64,000 nt of DNA, taken from positions 62,001-126,000 of the forward strand of contig NZ_FPAJ01000006.1 of assembly GCF_900116285.1 (NCBI RefSeq), in the 5' to 3' direction. This document shows positions 1 to 9,497 of this stretch, in pieces. Under the pieces are notes generated by a model that was given only the letters and a program-made list of their open reading frames with translations, had not been told where the DNA came from and made no database searches. The stretch comes from Sulfitobacter marinus. GTDB lineage: Bacteria; Pseudomonadota; Alphaproteobacteria; Rhodobacterales; Rhodobacteraceae. Position 1 is the first letter of the stretch. The number at the start of each line of letters is the position of its first letter. A program made the position numbers and the translations under genes.

Positions 1-1
1 G

Positions 2-301
2 GCGGACGAAGTGATTATCGGAACCTTTGACCCGGTTATGACCGAGTTTGGTGAAGGTGAAGACCCCGGTATCGACCTCGCGAAATGGCTGACGCACCAC
101 GGCTGCAGCGTCACCGTTCAGCAATATCCCAGCGGCGGTCAACCCGTCGGGGACTGCATTCTCGATCATGCCAAGGAATCCGGTGCCGATATGATTGTGA
201 TGGGGTCCTATGGCCATTCCAGAACCCGGGAAGCCATCTTTGGCGGGACCACCCGCACGCTGGTCGAACAGACAGATCTGCCGGTGTTTTTGGCACACTG
301 A
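2..301 (+). CDS. Universal stress protein (UspA family), C-terminal part
   Basis: The gene is cut by the left edge of the window: the reading frame is open from base 2 and the start lies upstream. The visible 99 residues end in the nucleotide-binding signature of Usp proteins, GADMIVMGSYGHSR, followed by the usual FGGTTRTLVEQTDLPVFLAH-type tail (G-2x-G-9x-G(S/T) pattern). The family consists of cytoplasmic ATP-binding or dimerising stress proteins; the substrate cannot be told. A short hairpin follows the stop. Family assignment is firm; the role is unknown. Confidence 0.85.
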   Translation, partial: ADEVIIGTFDPVMTEFGEGEDPGIDLAKWLTHHGCSVTVQQYPSGGQPVGDCILDHAKESGADMIVMGSYGHSRTREAIFGGTTRTLVEQTDLPVFLAH

Positions 302-317
302 TCCACATGGTATTGCG

Positions 318-353
318 CGAGCACCTAGTCATGTTGTTGCGGCTGAGTGCTCG
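318..353. terminator. Possible terminator hairpin after the usp gene
   Basis: CGAGCAC (318-324) pairs with GTGCTCG (347-353) across a 22-nt loop. No clear T-run follows, so this is only a weak candidate between two convergent genes. Confidence 0.25.
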
Positions 354-437
354 TTAGAGCGTTGCCCTTTCAGCTGACGACGTGAACAGTGTGATAGCTG
401 CTGACCCCCACTGCACTTTGGCTAAATCAGCCTATGA

Positions 438-2180
438 TCAGCCTTGTTTTACGTGATTGGAAAGTTGCTGACGCAGCCGCGGGGTTTGCGGTCTCGGTGC
501 CGAGCCTAGGATTTTCTCCTTTTCGCCGAATTTGCTCATGCGGCCTTGATCAAGGACCAAGATCTTATTCACGGCCGCGATTGCGCTTGGCCTGTGGGCC
601 ATCACAACGACGGTGCTGCCCGCCGCGCGCAGTTGCTTAATCGTATCTTCCAAGGCGGTATCACCTGCCCCGTCAAGATGGGCGTTCGGTTCATCCAATA
701 CGATCAACGCCGGCTTGAAAATGACCGCCCGCGCCAGCGCGATCCGCTGGATCTGCCCCCCGGACAACGGTGATCCAGACGCACCTCCCACTTCGGTTGC
801 ATAGCCGTTTGGCAGGCGCAAGATCAGGTCATGTACATTGGCAAGCTGCGCCGCCACCACTATATCGGCATCAGTTGTGTCGCTGTCAAAGCGCGCGATG
901 TTTTGAGCAATTGTTCCCGGCAAAAGCGTCACCGTTTGAGGAAGATATCCGATGTGACGGCCAACCGCACCCGCGGGCCACTTATCAAAACCGGCCCCAT
1001 CAAGGCACACCTCACCCCGGTCTGGTTGCCAAGCCCCTACCAAGAGACGCGCAAGTATCGATTTGCCCGCCGCTGATTTGCCGATCACGCCCAAACCATC
1101 ACCCGGTTCAAGGCTGAAGCTAACACTTTGCAACAGGAGCTCCTGCCTTGACGCGCTGGCCCCGGCGGCGAACTTTGTCAACGATTTGACGGTCAACCGG
1201 CCAGAGGGTTTGGGTAGTTCAATGGTGCCATTTCGAACAGTGGTGTTTTCAAAAAATTCCAGTAAAGCGCGATGCGAATAAAGCGTTTGGGCAATCGCCC
1301 GCCATTGCCCAATGGCCTGATCGATCGGGGCCAGAACGCGGCCCGATAAAACCGAGGAGGCGATGATCATGCCGGGGGAAATTTCTTCACGCAGCACCAA
1401 AACTGCGCCCACCGTCAGAATGGAGGACTGGAGAAGAAAGCGGAATGTCTTGGAAAAAGACGCAAGGATTTCGCTGCCTTGCGCCGCCTTTTGATGAGTT
1501 TTCAGGCTGGCCAACTGCATTTTTTGCCAATGGGCTGCCAGATTATTTTCCATGCCCATGGCGATCACTGCTTCGGAATTGCGCACGGCTTCGGTGGTAA
1601 ACTCCGCTTGGCGAGCGGCCCCCTGATTGCGCTGCGCTTGCCAACGGCCGGCGATGACACTGGCAACCCATGCAGAAACCCCCGCAACAACCGCACCGCC
1701 CACCACGATAAAACCAAGCAGCGGATGGACAATAAATAAGACTGTCAAAAACACGGGCACAAAAGGAAGATCGAACAAGTTACCCGCCGTAGGCCCCGAC
1801 AAAAATTGACTAATCCCAGACAGGTGGCGCAGCGGGTCAGTAGCGTTGTTATTTGCCCCTTGTTTTGCTTGAAATTGCCCCAAGAACCCACTGCGGCCAA
1901 GGTCGCATTCAAGGCGCGTGCCAATGCGCGACAAAATGCGTTGGCGCAGTAGATCAAATACGCCGAAAAACAGATATAAAATGACGACGATCACAAAAAG
2001 GCCCGTCAACGTCACGACAGAGCCGCTGGACAAAACGCGGTCGTATACCTGAAGCATATAAATTGACCCGGTGAGCATCAGAATGCTGATAATCCCACTG
2101 AGGATCAGGACAAATCCAACGCCCGGTTTTTGCCTCCGCAACGCCGCGGCGTATTTATTTGACGCATCCACCGCCGCCAT
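438..2180 (-). CDS. prsD: Type I secretion ABC transporter, ATPase/permease (PrsD/PrtD type)
   Basis: 580 residues, the usual length of PrtD-like exporters. Membrane segments lie at about 21-45, 57-77, 137-175 and 245-285, followed by an ATPase domain with Walker A GKSAAGKS (367-374), signature LSGGQ (472-476), Walker B ALIVLDEP (491-498) and the H-loop His at about 529. It lacks the N-terminal C39-like domain of HlyB. A Shine-Dalgarno CAGGAGC precedes the ATG. It should pair with the adaptor at 9498-10817 to export a protein across both membranes. In rhizobia PrsDE exports EPS-processing glycanases, which suits the position inside an EPS locus. It is transcribed after the polymerase gene. 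The symbol is by analogy only. Confidence 0.9.
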   Translation of the reverse strand: MAAVDASNKYAAALRRQKPGVGFVLILSGIISILMLTGSIYMLQVYDRVLSSGSVVTLTGLFVIVVILYLFFGVFDLLRQRILSRIGTRLECDLGRSGFLGQFQAKQGANNNATDPLRHLSGISQFLSGPTAGNLFDLPFVPVFLTVLFIVHPLLGFIVVGGAVVAGVSAWVASVIAGRWQAQRNQGAARQAEFTTEAVRNSEAVIAMGMENNLAAHWQKMQLASLKTHQKAAQGSEILASFSKTFRFLLQSSILTVGAVLVLREEISPGMIIASSVLSGRVLAPIDQAIGQWRAIAQTLYSHRALLEFFENTTVRNGTIELPKPSGRLTVKSLTKFAAGASASRQELLLQSVSFSLEPGDGLGVIGKSAAGKSILARLLVGAWQPDRGEVCLDGAGFDKWPAGAVGRHIGYLPQTVTLLPGTIAQNIARFDSDTTDADIVVAAQLANVHDLILRLPNGYATEVGGASGSPLSGGQIQRIALARAVIFKPALIVLDEPNAHLDGAGDTALEDTIKQLRAAGSTVVVMAHRPSAIAAVNKILVLDQGRMSKFGEKEKILGSAPRPQTPRLRQQLSNHVKQG

Positions 2181-2277
2181 TACAGTTGCTCCTGAAACAA
2201 ATTTGGGTCGGCCCGATGCTAGGGGAAAAACCTTTCGCTTTTGAAAGTCCGCCCCATCTATGCGCGGAAAACTTTAG

Positions 2278-3711
2278 CTAACTGGATAAAGTCCCGGGTC
2301 GAGCGGGCATCTCGTGCCCCTCAGCCCCGGCATAATCCACGCTGAGCGACTGCGTATATTGTACAGGGTTTGCTCTGCTGAACTTGGGCAGCCGGCGTTC
2401 AGGAACATACCAGATTTTTGGCTGGCGCACCGCGGCAACCTTGTGCGGGAACAACCACATGCCTGACCCGAACAGAAAGAACACCAGCGCGTGAAGCGTG
2501 CCCCAAACATGCACAGTCGCCAGCGCCAACGTCAGACCAACAAAGCAGAACACCCACGCCCGTCGCAAGGGCCAGAGCGCGTCATCCTCGCGCAAGGATC
2601 GCATGCCGATACGCCACACGGCGTAGCCATAGCCCCCAGCCAGAAAGGCAAAGCCGGGGATGCCATACCGCATGGCCGACAGCAGCCAAAAATTGTCGAT
2701 GCTGGCCGTATGCATCCAGATAGGGCGTACCCAATCATTCAGGCCCAAGCCCCACATGGGCTGTGCCCAGACGTTAACCATACCCCATTCGAAAATGGTG
2801 GCGCGCCAATACGCACTGTCAGCGGAAAAGGTTGCGTAGCTCATGAAAACGCGCAGGGGCGTGCGGTTCGACAAAAGATCCACAGCGCCATAGCACAGGG
2901 TCATGACAACCAGCAAAATTAGCCACCGCTTGGGGTTCGAACGAAACACTGCGGCCCATAGGATTAACCCAATCTGCACTGCGACAGACAGGATTGCCCC
3001 GCTGGAAAGCGCCAATAGCGCGCTGAGGCAGATCAAAACTGTCAGCAGTACACGGGAAAAAAAGGTTAACGTCGCTTGCAATCCCACAAGGCAAATCGCC
3101 GTCCCAACCGAACAAAAAACCCCCCAATGGATCGGGTGTTCAAATCCCATCTGCACCCTCTCCAGCCCCAACCGCCTATCGATGGACAGGTCAAGCGGTG
3201 CAGACACAAAAGGAATGCGCCCGGCCATTTCAATCAGCGGCGATATCCCGGTAACCGCCTCAATCACAGCGAACGGCAGACAAATAATAATCAGCGCAAC
3301 AATGGCGCGGATCAGCGTTAGAAAGTCATCGCGGGTACGGATACAGGCCCGGCCCAGCAAATAAGAACCAAGGAAATCAGCCCCCGTCGCACCAGCGTTT
3401 TGCACGGCTTGATCGGGGTTGTTCACCCCTAATGCCAGGCTCATCCAGATAAAATGAAGCGCAAACAGCACGTCAGTCGCGATAAATGGCCCGTATCGCC
3501 CCCGGATCAAATTCACCGCAAGCGGTATGATCACCACGATCAGGAAAAGACGCGTTCCACTGAGGTAAAGCGGCCCGATGTTAACCCCGATCGGCAAAAG
3601 GATGAGCAAAAGAAAGATGCCAATCACAACACCAACAGAACTGCGCCGCCGCAGGTCCGGGTCATATAATCCATTAAAATTGCGCGAAAATTCACTGTCC
3701 GCGATGCTCAT
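2278..3711 (-). CDS. Polysaccharide polymerase (Wzy / O-antigen ligase-like)
   Basis: 477 residues with about ten to twelve hydrophobic segments, starting near residue 26 (VGVVIGIFLLLILLPIGV) and running to about 420, with a hydrophilic C-terminal tail. The topology and the long central periplasmic stretch fit the O-antigen polymerase/ligase superfamily. Sequence in this family is poorly conserved, so the call rests on topology and context: flippase, initiating transferase, chain-length regulator and export genes surround it. It would polymerise lipid-linked repeat units at the periplasmic face. It is divergent from the beta-helix gene at 3890 and lies 97 bp upstream of the type I secretion ATPase gene. 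Confidence 0.75.
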   Translation of the reverse strand: MSIADSEFSRNFNGLYDPDLRRRSSVGVVIGIFLLLILLPIGVNIGPLYLSGTRLFLIVVIIPLAVNLIRGRYGPFIATDVLFALHFIWMSLALGVNNPDQAVQNAGATGADFLGSYLLGRACIRTRDDFLTLIRAIVALIIICLPFAVIEAVTGISPLIEMAGRIPFVSAPLDLSIDRRLGLERVQMGFEHPIHWGVFCSVGTAICLVGLQATLTFFSRVLLTVLICLSALLALSSGAILSVAVQIGLILWAAVFRSNPKRWLILLVVMTLCYGAVDLLSNRTPLRVFMSYATFSADSAYWRATIFEWGMVNVWAQPMWGLGLNDWVRPIWMHTASIDNFWLLSAMRYGIPGFAFLAGGYGYAVWRIGMRSLREDDALWPLRRAWVFCFVGLTLALATVHVWGTLHALVFFLFGSGMWLFPHKVAAVRQPKIWYVPERRLPKFSRANPVQYTQSLSVDYAGAEGHEMPARPGTLSS

Positions 3712-3889
3712 CCACTACATCCTGCCCTTGCCGCAACCACGCACCGCGCCTGCCCTTTAATGAAACCTGTCAAGTTTAAAATACGGTGAAGATTAACCAT
3801 CCCGCCGGCCAAACGCCTGCCCGCGCAACGCCCGCAGAGCCGCTGATATACCGGGCAATCTTGAAGAATTGGTAACGGGAAGGTCTGCC

Positions 3890-5971
3890 ATGCAAATGAC
3901 AATCGGGATCGGCACGCATCTGGGACAAACGCCGACGGGCGACCACGCGGCAGCCCCTGTCCCAAACGTTTCACATATTCTGACCGACGGTTGGCGCGCT
4001 GTTCATCCGCGAGCTACCGCTCTAAGCCCCGCGACACCCCCCCTTGTCGTTACCAGACAAGGCTTTGACGGGTCCGGCAATCCGGCCACACAGACCGACC
4101 AAGTTACCCTCTCTTCCCGGATCCGTGAACCTTATCCGGACCATGAAACCCTGACAGATGACGAAATCGCCTTATCTGATTTCATTTACGCGGGCGACAG
4201 CATCAGCGGTGTCACCAACACCAGCACCCGCGCCTACCCCAAGCCGGTGGCGATGTGGCTAAACCATGACCGCGAGCACGCAAGCGGACCCGTCCACACC
4301 TTGCGTCTTGCCGTGGCCCATGGCTTTGCAAGACTGGGCCAGCCGGTGGCTGCGGTGGCGTTCGTTGCAAGTGATGGGGTGACCAGCGTAACGCAGATCG
4401 TGTCTTCGATGACCTCGGCCCATTTCGACGCCTCCGGGCTGCATGTCCCGCATTTTGCGACCGACATGGATTTGACATCCTTGACCCAAGGCGCGGAGCT
4501 AACGATTGATGCGGTGATTTACCCTTGGGTCGGCGATCCGTTTACGATTTCAACGGACGCGGATGCCTACCCGTCGCCCAATCTGACCACCTTGCGTCTG
4601 CTGAACGACCGCACCGGCGCATATGGCACCGCTTTCGCCTATGTCGATGCGCTTGCCGGTAATGACGCCACCGGCGCGGTTGCCAGTGACGCGGCAACGG
4701 CTTCAGCTGCCCCATTTGCCACTATCGTGGCAGCTTGCGTGGCCATTCGCACGTTCAACACAAACACCTATGGGCGGGCCAATGATACCGGCGGCGGCAT
4801 CATCAGGTTGGTCGAAGGCGTCCATGATTTCACCCCCTTCAAAAGTCAGGGCGCCAGCACCCACGTGCCCCTGATCATCGAAGCCGCCGATCCCGCAAAA
4901 CGGGGCAGCACGGTTCTGACGGATGGGGGCACCAGCAAGTTCAACGCCATCCCGACCCAGCTGAAAATCCGCGATCTGACCCTACGTAAAACCGGGGAGA
5001 GCGTGGTATTTCTAGACAGCGGTGCCGCATCGCCCAGCCATCTGTTCGTCACCGAAAATTGCATTTGGGACGCCAATAACACCAGCTATTACGGTGCTTG
5101 GGTCTACCGCGTCGGGCGGTTCTTTCAACGTAATTGCGCGACCGGTGCAGGGGGCGATCCGCAGCAAGGCAACTTTTTCTCGACCGAGGCCACAATGGTC
5201 ACTGCGATCGGCTGTGACCGCTGCGCTGGCACGATCACCTATCAAGCGGCAGGCTGTTCCAACCTGCCCGAATTCACCTGGCGCGCGCCCACCAGCGCCC
5301 GCCCAGCGATGGAAGGTATTTTCCTAGGGTGGAATGTCTTTTCGAACGGATCGACCTTGAATCCGATCATCAACATCAACGCCCCCATCGGCCCGCGCGG
5401 GTTGGCCTTTGTCGGCAATATCGTCGAAAGCTGGGGGAGCAGCAGCAATGCAGCCGTCCGCCTGAATGCGGATAGTGACGCCAACCCTGCCGAAAACGTT
5501 GTGTTTCAACATAATAGCATCATCGGAGAGCGCATCAATTTAATGTATCTTGACGGTGCGGTGAACGTCGCCAAGTCCGCCCATGTCAGCTTTAACCTCT
5601 TTGAACTGCTGAACATCAAAAGCGATCTATTCGCAAGCCAGGGAGGCAACACAGGAAACTGGCCAGTTCGCTACAAGGTTGGGTGGTCGCATAACGCAGT
5701 TGCAAACGGGTCGAACAACGCAGCAGATTACAGCCCGGTTTCTTGGCTGGGAGAAATCGCATCGGCAGGCGAAAGCACGGGAACCGCCACCGCCTTTGCT
5801 GATAATCGATCCCACCTTGGGTTTGACACAGGCGGCGGCGACTATACCCCGGCGCTGGCAACCACTCTGCCGGTCATACCTGTCGGGCGGGCGGCCTACC
5901 GAGTTGACCTGATGGGGAACGCCATCACTGCCGGACAGTCGCGCATCGGGGCCATCACCACAACCGCTTGA
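3890..5971 (+). CDS. Large parallel beta-helix (pectate-lyase-like) protein
   Basis: 693 residues from the ATG at 3890, which has GGGAAGG just upstream; a longer TTG start at 3869 is less likely. The C-terminal two thirds (about 250-690) have the repetitive short-strand pattern of right-handed beta-helix proteins (for example IRDLTLRKTGESVVF and GLAFVGNIVESWG), rich in Asn, Gly and Thr, with IIRLVEGVHDF near the start of the helix. No Sec signal peptide and no GGxGxD RTX repeats are visible. Beta-helix proteins in EPS loci are often polysaccharide lyases, epimerases or adhesins. Because it sits between the two halves of a type I secretion system it is a candidate substrate of that system (inference). 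The gene overlaps the acyltransferase gene tail to tail by 17 bp. No catalytic residues can be assigned. Confidence 0.7.
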   Translation: MQMTIGIGTHLGQTPTGDHAAAPVPNVSHILTDGWRAVHPRATALSPATPPLVVTRQGFDGSGNPATQTDQVTLSSRIREPYPDHETLTDDEIALSDFIYAGDSISGVTNTSTRAYPKPVAMWLNHDREHASGPVHTLRLAVAHGFARLGQPVAAVAFVASDGVTSVTQIVSSMTSAHFDASGLHVPHFATDMDLTSLTQGAELTIDAVIYPWVGDPFTISTDADAYPSPNLTTLRLLNDRTGAYGTAFAYVDALAGNDATGAVASDAATASAAPFATIVAACVAIRTFNTNTYGRANDTGGGIIRLVEGVHDFTPFKSQGASTHVPLIIEAADPAKRGSTVLTDGGTSKFNAIPTQLKIRDLTLRKTGESVVFLDSGAASPSHLFVTENCIWDANNTSYYGAWVYRVGRFFQRNCATGAGGDPQQGNFFSTEATMVTAIGCDRCAGTITYQAAGCSNLPEFTWRAPTSARPAMEGIFLGWNVFSNGSTLNPIININAPIGPRGLAFVGNIVESWGSSSNAAVRLNADSDANPAENVVFQHNSIIGERINLMYLDGAVNVAKSAHVSFNLFELLNIKSDLFASQGGNTGNWPVRYKVGWSHNAVANGSNNAADYSPVSWLGEIASAGESTGTATAFADNRSHLGFDTGGGDYTPALATTLPVIPVGRAAYRVDLMGNAITAGQSRIGAITTTA

Positions 5972-7058
5972 ATCGGGGCCATTTAACAGCCCCCGCCCGC
6001 GCATTCTCAAGCGCGGGCTTTTCGACCCAGTGCCACGATGCCACCGCACAGATCAGTGCCATCGGGAACGACAGCAGAATATTTGCCATTGGTGATCCGG
6101 CTCCCCATAGCCAAACCGCCAAACCCTGCAACGGAAAGGCATAAATATAGATGCCATAAGAATAGTCGCCCAACCGGTTGAACAGCCTGACGCGGCCCGA
6201 CGGCGCATAACCCAACCAGAACGCCCCATAGCTAAGCGCCAGGATCATGAGCGGATAGGCAAAAGGCGTCGTTCTGCCAAGATAGGCAAACACGCATAGC
6301 CCCGCCAAGACCGGCAGGGACAGCCGTAGCCAACCACGCCATTTCCAAAACGCGATGCCAACGACAAACGGCAAAGACAGCCATTGCAACTGCACAATTC
6401 TGTGGTGGAACTCGACCGGGGCCGCATAAAAGGCGGCATAAAGGATCAGCACGCAAAACAATACACCACCCCGGGCCAATATGCCGGTTACGCCCAAGAT
6501 CAACACAAAGAAATAACACGCGGCCTCGTGCGACAATGTCCATATTGATCCCTCGACTGTCGGATAGGGATTGCCTGTGAACACCCCCGGCAAGGTGTAT
6601 TGCGGCCAGACCAACCCCATGTTGCGAAAGAAAAACATGCCGGTTTCTGCGTCTGTCCAATAGTCTTTTGCAGGCAAGATCGTCACCAGCGGCCCGATAA
6701 CGCAAGCCACAAAAACCAGCGACACAGCAAGGCCGGGAAACAACCGCGCAGCACGCAACGTGATGAACACAGCCGGCGACATCGACCGCTCAAAGCTGGC
6801 CGTGATAAAGAACCCTGAAAGCGCGAAGAACACATAGACAGCCAACTGCCCCAAAGAATGCCCAAGCGCGGATTTAAGCGGCTCGATCTGCTCGGGCCCA
6901 AGTGCTACGGGCCAAGCATGGGACACCAGCACCGCCGTCGCCGCACAAAACCGAACCAGGTTGAAATTGTTATCACGTCCCTGCGCCACATCTCGCAGAG
7001 GGGTACCAGCGCGCCTCATGATACTTGTGACAAGGGTGTCACGCGCGGCTCTGCTCAT
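5955..7058 (-). CDS. Acyltransferase 3 family membrane protein (OafA/ExoZ-like)
   Basis: 367 residues from the ATG at 7058, which overlaps the stop of the flippase gene as ATGA and implies translational coupling; longer in-frame starts lie inside that gene. The sequence opens with NNFNLVRFCAATAVLVSHAW, the classic first helix of acyltransferase-3 proteins with the catalytic-type His, then LAVYVFFALSGFFI, and has about ten membrane segments. The family transfers acyl groups, commonly acetyl, to surface sugars. Here it would O-acylate the repeat unit of the local EPS. The acyl group is not deducible. It is the last gene of the flippase-acyltransferase pair. Confidence 0.88.
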   Translation of the reverse strand: MSRAARDTLVTSIMRRAGTPLRDVAQGRDNNFNLVRFCAATAVLVSHAWPVALGPEQIEPLKSALGHSLGQLAVYVFFALSGFFITASFERSMSPAVFITLRAARLFPGLAVSLVFVACVIGPLVTILPAKDYWTDAETGMFFFRNMGLVWPQYTLPGVFTGNPYPTVEGSIWTLSHEAACYFFVLILGVTGILARGGVLFCVLILYAAFYAAPVEFHHRIVQLQWLSLPFVVGIAFWKWRGWLRLSLPVLAGLCVFAYLGRTTPFAYPLMILALSYGAFWLGYAPSGRVRLFNRLGDYSYGIYIYAFPLQGLAVWLWGAGSPMANILLSFPMALICAVASWHWVEKPALENARAGAVKWPRFKRLW

Positions 7059-8452
7059 GGTTTTACCGTGAAACCGGTGGCGGTATTCTTGCGCAGATAG
7101 GTCGCCAGCTGCGGCATGCCGAGCAGCGTCAGTGCCAGTAGCACCGCCAAAACCCCCGCGCTCATCCCCCATTCTGTTTCAGCCTGCAGCGCGCAGGCGG
7201 AGATCAACAGAACCATTGCCGATGCCAGCGGCAGTATTAATGGCCGCAAAGGCAGATGTTGCCGGCCCAGCACCAAGCCCAGACCGATCGCATACCCTGC
7301 CGCCTCTCCTACGATACCGATCCAGATCAATGTCATAACATCGCCGCCTCCTCGTACGATCATCCACGCAACAGGCAGCAGCGACACCCGTACGAAATTC
7401 GCAAGTATCTCGTTTTTCGTATGGCTGGCCGCAAGGGCGGCAATCGCACATCCCCCCGCGAACACACGAAATGCCATCAGGCATGCCAGCCACACCAACA
7501 AAGGCAGTGCCGCAACATATTTCTGCCCCAGCACCGCAATCAGGAACGGCCCGCCAAACAAGGCGACGCAAATGACCATGACGCAGCCCAAAAGCAGATG
7601 GGTCTGCAAGATGACAACCGCCAAGCCCGAATAACCGCTTGACCCCAGGGCTGCTGACAGCTGGGGCAGGAAAAAGCCCATCGTACTGCGTGTCAGAACC
7701 AGCGCAGGCGTCAAGGTCAGCGAAAGCGCCATGGAAAAGATCGCCATCATCTCAAGGCCGAAATGGCGCGCAATGATGCCCCTTTCCCCGTAGAATACCA
7801 AAAACATCAAGGTACCGCTGATCATCAACGGCCACCCAAATTTGAAGGATTGCCGGATGAAAGCGGCATCAAGCCGCAAGCGATAGCGCCGCGTTGCCAC
7901 CATATGCGAAATCAACAGCGATAGCACCGCCTGCACCATGATCGCATAAACCAGCACCCGGAAGTCGCCAAAAAGATGAAACAGCGGCAGCACAGATAAC
8001 AACGACACGGCGGGTGGCAGCACACTCAACCACACCGATGCGCAATAGGCCATTTGCCGACCAAATCGATACGCATCGAAATGGACGCAGCCAGACATGA
8101 GCGGCAAGATCGCAATCAGATACAACGCCCACAGCGCATGCGGGATCGCGAAAAACGACGCCAGCGGGGCGGCAAGGGCCACCAACAGGCCAGCGATCAC
8201 GACGCCCCGCAGCACGGAAAACCCTTGCAACGCCGATTGAAACTCTGGCGCGTCGCCATTGGCCGATTGTGCAATTTGCTGTTGAAACCCCAGGGCCGAC
8301 ACCATCTCGACCAGGGCCACCGCCAGCAGAAAAACCGATGCGGTGCCAAAATCCTCTAGGCTGATCAACCGGGACACCAGCAAGGTGCGCACCATCATCA
8401 AGGCAGCGCTTGCGACGTTACCTGAAAAGATCAAACCGGCTGAACGCAGCAT
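7055..8452 (-). CDS. Oligosaccharide flippase (Wzx, MOP superfamily)
   Basis: 465 residues with about 12 to 14 membrane helices. The N-terminal LIFSGNVASAALMMVRTLLVSRLISLEDFG stretch is typical of polysaccharide-synthesis MOP exporters (G-x-x-x-x-R-x-L-S-x-x-x-F-G pattern). AAGGGATT directly before the ATG serves as ribosome binding site. The protein would flip the undecaprenyl-linked repeat unit to the periplasm for the polymerase encoded at 2278-3711. It is coupled to the acyltransferase gene by a 4-bp overlap. Confidence 0.88.
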   Translation of the reverse strand: MLRSAGLIFSGNVASAALMMVRTLLVSRLISLEDFGTASVFLLAVALVEMVSALGFQQQIAQSANGDAPEFQSALQGFSVLRGVVIAGLLVALAAPLASFFAIPHALWALYLIAILPLMSGCVHFDAYRFGRQMAYCASVWLSVLPPAVSLLSVLPLFHLFGDFRVLVYAIMVQAVLSLLISHMVATRRYRLRLDAAFIRQSFKFGWPLMISGTLMFLVFYGERGIIARHFGLEMMAIFSMALSLTLTPALVLTRSTMGFFLPQLSAALGSSGYSGLAVVILQTHLLLGCVMVICVALFGGPFLIAVLGQKYVAALPLLVWLACLMAFRVFAGGCAIAALAASHTKNEILANFVRVSLLPVAWMIVRGGGDVMTLIWIGIVGEAAGYAIGLGLVLGRQHLPLRPLILPLASAMVLLISACALQAETEWGMSAGVLAVLLALTLLGMPQLATYLRKNTATGFTVKP

Positions 8453-8513
8453 AATCCCTTAGCCCGGCTTGGGCGCTGTGGGGCTGATAAGCGCCACGTC
8501 AAACGCAGATGGA

Positions 8514-9437
8514 TCACCCCGCATCTGATCTATTCCACCGCGAGAGATAGCAACCCGCATCACCACGCGTTAGCATCTGTAGCATCCGCCGCGACCGATG
8601 CACCCGAATGCCTGCGAGGCAGATAAACGCCTTGGCCCGGTTGCCCAGACCTTTGATCCGTTTGCTGGTTGCAATGCGCGGAATCTCGGCAACGGGCGAC
8701 ACGGCAAGGGCCAGCGCCTTGACGGTCCATTTCAACCGGCCTTGCCACCCCGTACCCTGCCCCATGTCATGCGATATCTGACGGTCCCATTTTGCCTGCA
8801 ACGCGGCAAAGTTCGGGCGCGCGGGGTGAAACACCCGCATGTCAGGGGCAAAATGTATTTCGTAGCCCATACGACTCGCCCGCTGCCCCCAATCGCGGTC
8901 TTCGGCTTTTTTCAGCCCCGCAAACGGGCCGACACGGTCAAAAACACCGCGCCGCATGACCAAATTCCCGGTTCCGGCGAACCCTTGCCGCGAAATATAG
9001 CGGTCCATGCGATAGGCAAAGATGCTCTCATAGGCCTGCACCATCGTAAGCGATTTAGGATTCTCACATGCGATGCGCACGTCGCCGCCGATAATCTGAG
9101 CGGACTCATATTTCATAAAATCCTGCGCGGCGGCCAACCATCCCGGACTTGGAATGCAATCGGCATCGATAAAAGCAATGATGTTGCCGGCCGCGTTCTC
9201 TACGCCCATATTGCGGGCCAGTCCCGGACCCGGTGCCGGTTGGTGCAGCAGCCGCACGTTCGCAAACTGGTTGCAAATCTCAGTGGGCGGGCGCACTGAC
9301 CCATTGTCCACAACGATAATTTCATCCGCGCGGCGATGGCCCGCGTCCAGCGCTTCCAAACATCGAAATAACCCAAGACGTTGGTTCAAATGCGGGATCA
9401 CGACGGTGATGACAAAAGGTTGATCTGTGCTAGCCAT
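8514..9437 (-). CDS. Glycosyltransferase family 2
   Basis: 307 residues with a GT-A fold: VVIPHLNQRLGLFRCLEAL at the start, IIVVDNGS (about 40-47), the metal-binding DAD motif in IIAFIDADCIPSPGW and the acid residue of KAEDRDWGQR. AAAAGGGG lies before the ATG. It is an inverting cytoplasmic transferase that would add one sugar to the lipid-linked repeat unit; donor and acceptor are not predictable. A CtrA-type box lies 24-39 bp upstream of the start codon. Confidence 0.88.
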   Translation of the reverse strand: MASTDQPFVITVVIPHLNQRLGLFRCLEALDAGHRRADEIIVVDNGSVRPPTEICNQFANVRLLHQPAPGPGLARNMGVENAAGNIIAFIDADCIPSPGWLAAAQDFMKYESAQIIGGDVRIACENPKSLTMVQAYESIFAYRMDRYISRQGFAGTGNLVMRRGVFDRVGPFAGLKKAEDRDWGQRASRMGYEIHFAPDMRVFHPARPNFAALQAKWDRQISHDMGQGTGWQGRLKWTVKALALAVSPVAEIPRIATSKRIKGLGNRAKAFICLAGIRVHRSRRMLQMLTRGDAGCYLSRWNRSDAG

Positions 9438-9460
9438 CCCCTTTTAGGGCATCGCCGCGG

Positions 9461-9476
9461 TTAATTAATCCTTAAC
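9461..9476. promoter_or_regulatory. CtrA-type box TTAA-N7-TTAAC
   Basis: TTAATTAATCCTTAAC matches the full CtrA consensus (TTAA, seven bases, TTAAC). It lies in the 60-bp gap between the adaptor gene and the GT2 gene, just upstream of the GT2 start at 9437. CtrA is the conserved alphaproteobacterial response regulator of cell cycle, motility and surface traits. The match is seen; binding is inferred. Confidence 0.5.
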
Positions 9477-9497
9477 GCGTGAAATTCACCACGACCT

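Noticed and set aside
3890..5971. RTX-type calcium repeats in the beta-helix protein
   Set aside because: No GGxGxDxUx nonapeptides were found, so classic RTX secretion cannot be claimed.
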